Source of the DNA: Halobacteriales archaeon QH_10_67_13
GTDB taxonomy: Archaea; Halobacteriota; Halobacteria; Halobacteriales; Haloarculaceae
Length of the DNA stretch: 7,770 nt
Direction: 5' to 3'
Assembly (NCBI GenBank): GCA_003021335.1
Contig: PXQL01000010.1
Span: 864 to 8,633 of the forward strand
The notes below the pieces were generated by a model. The model was not told the origin of the DNA, did no database searches, and saw only the letters and a list, made by a program, of their open reading frames with translations. The translations under genes were made by a program, and so were the position numbers. Positions 7,752 to 7,770 of this stretch are shown here, in pieces (the stretch's first letter is position 1; each line of letters starts with the position of its first letter).

Positions 7752-7770
7752 CCGGACTCGAACAGCGCGT

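Overview
The window is from a haloarchaeon (class Halobacteria). The DNA is strongly GC-rich and the predicted proteins are rich in Asp and Glu. Several starts have a TATA-like box about 25-28 nt upstream, as expected for leaderless archaeal genes. It carries lineage-typical genes: an Rpa3-type single-stranded-DNA-binding protein followed by its associated-protein gene, and a fused FolC-FolP folate enzyme. Genus cannot be told from the sequence.

Layout. Positions 1-992 (minus strand) hold rpa3 and, 1 nt after its stop, the first 19 codons of rpap3. Positions 1132-1293 (minus) encode a 53-residue small protein. It is divergent from a 93-residue Cys-rich small protein at 1344-1625 (plus). Positions 1697-3117 hold a membrane flippase of the polysaccharide-exporter type whose C-terminus is broken by a frame change near 3028. 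A cupin protein follows at 3157-3588. Positions about 3644-5024 are an IS200/IS605-superfamily element of the IS1341 type: a lone, apparently intact tnpB between two end hairpins, with no tnpA. It sits in a lipoprotein gene (minus, start 5393), of which only the first ~124 codons are readable. Positions 5486-7751 hold folCP, whose FolC half carries an internal deletion with a frameshift near 5815, while the FolP (dihydropteroate synthase) half stays open to its stop.

How it fits together. The rpa pair serves DNA replication and repair. The flippase, cupin and folCP are chromosomal housekeeping or accessory genes with no clear pathway link. The most interesting unit is the TnpB element. TnpB is a compact RNA-guided nuclease, and the 3' end of its gene folds into a series of stem-loops that look like a reRNA (omegaRNA) scaffold running directly into the lipoprotein gene, so the natural guide would match the uninterrupted lipoprotein allele. 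The second theme is damage: three genes within 4.8 kb (flippase, lipoprotein, folC) are broken. This could be real local decay or, for the two frame changes, assembly error.
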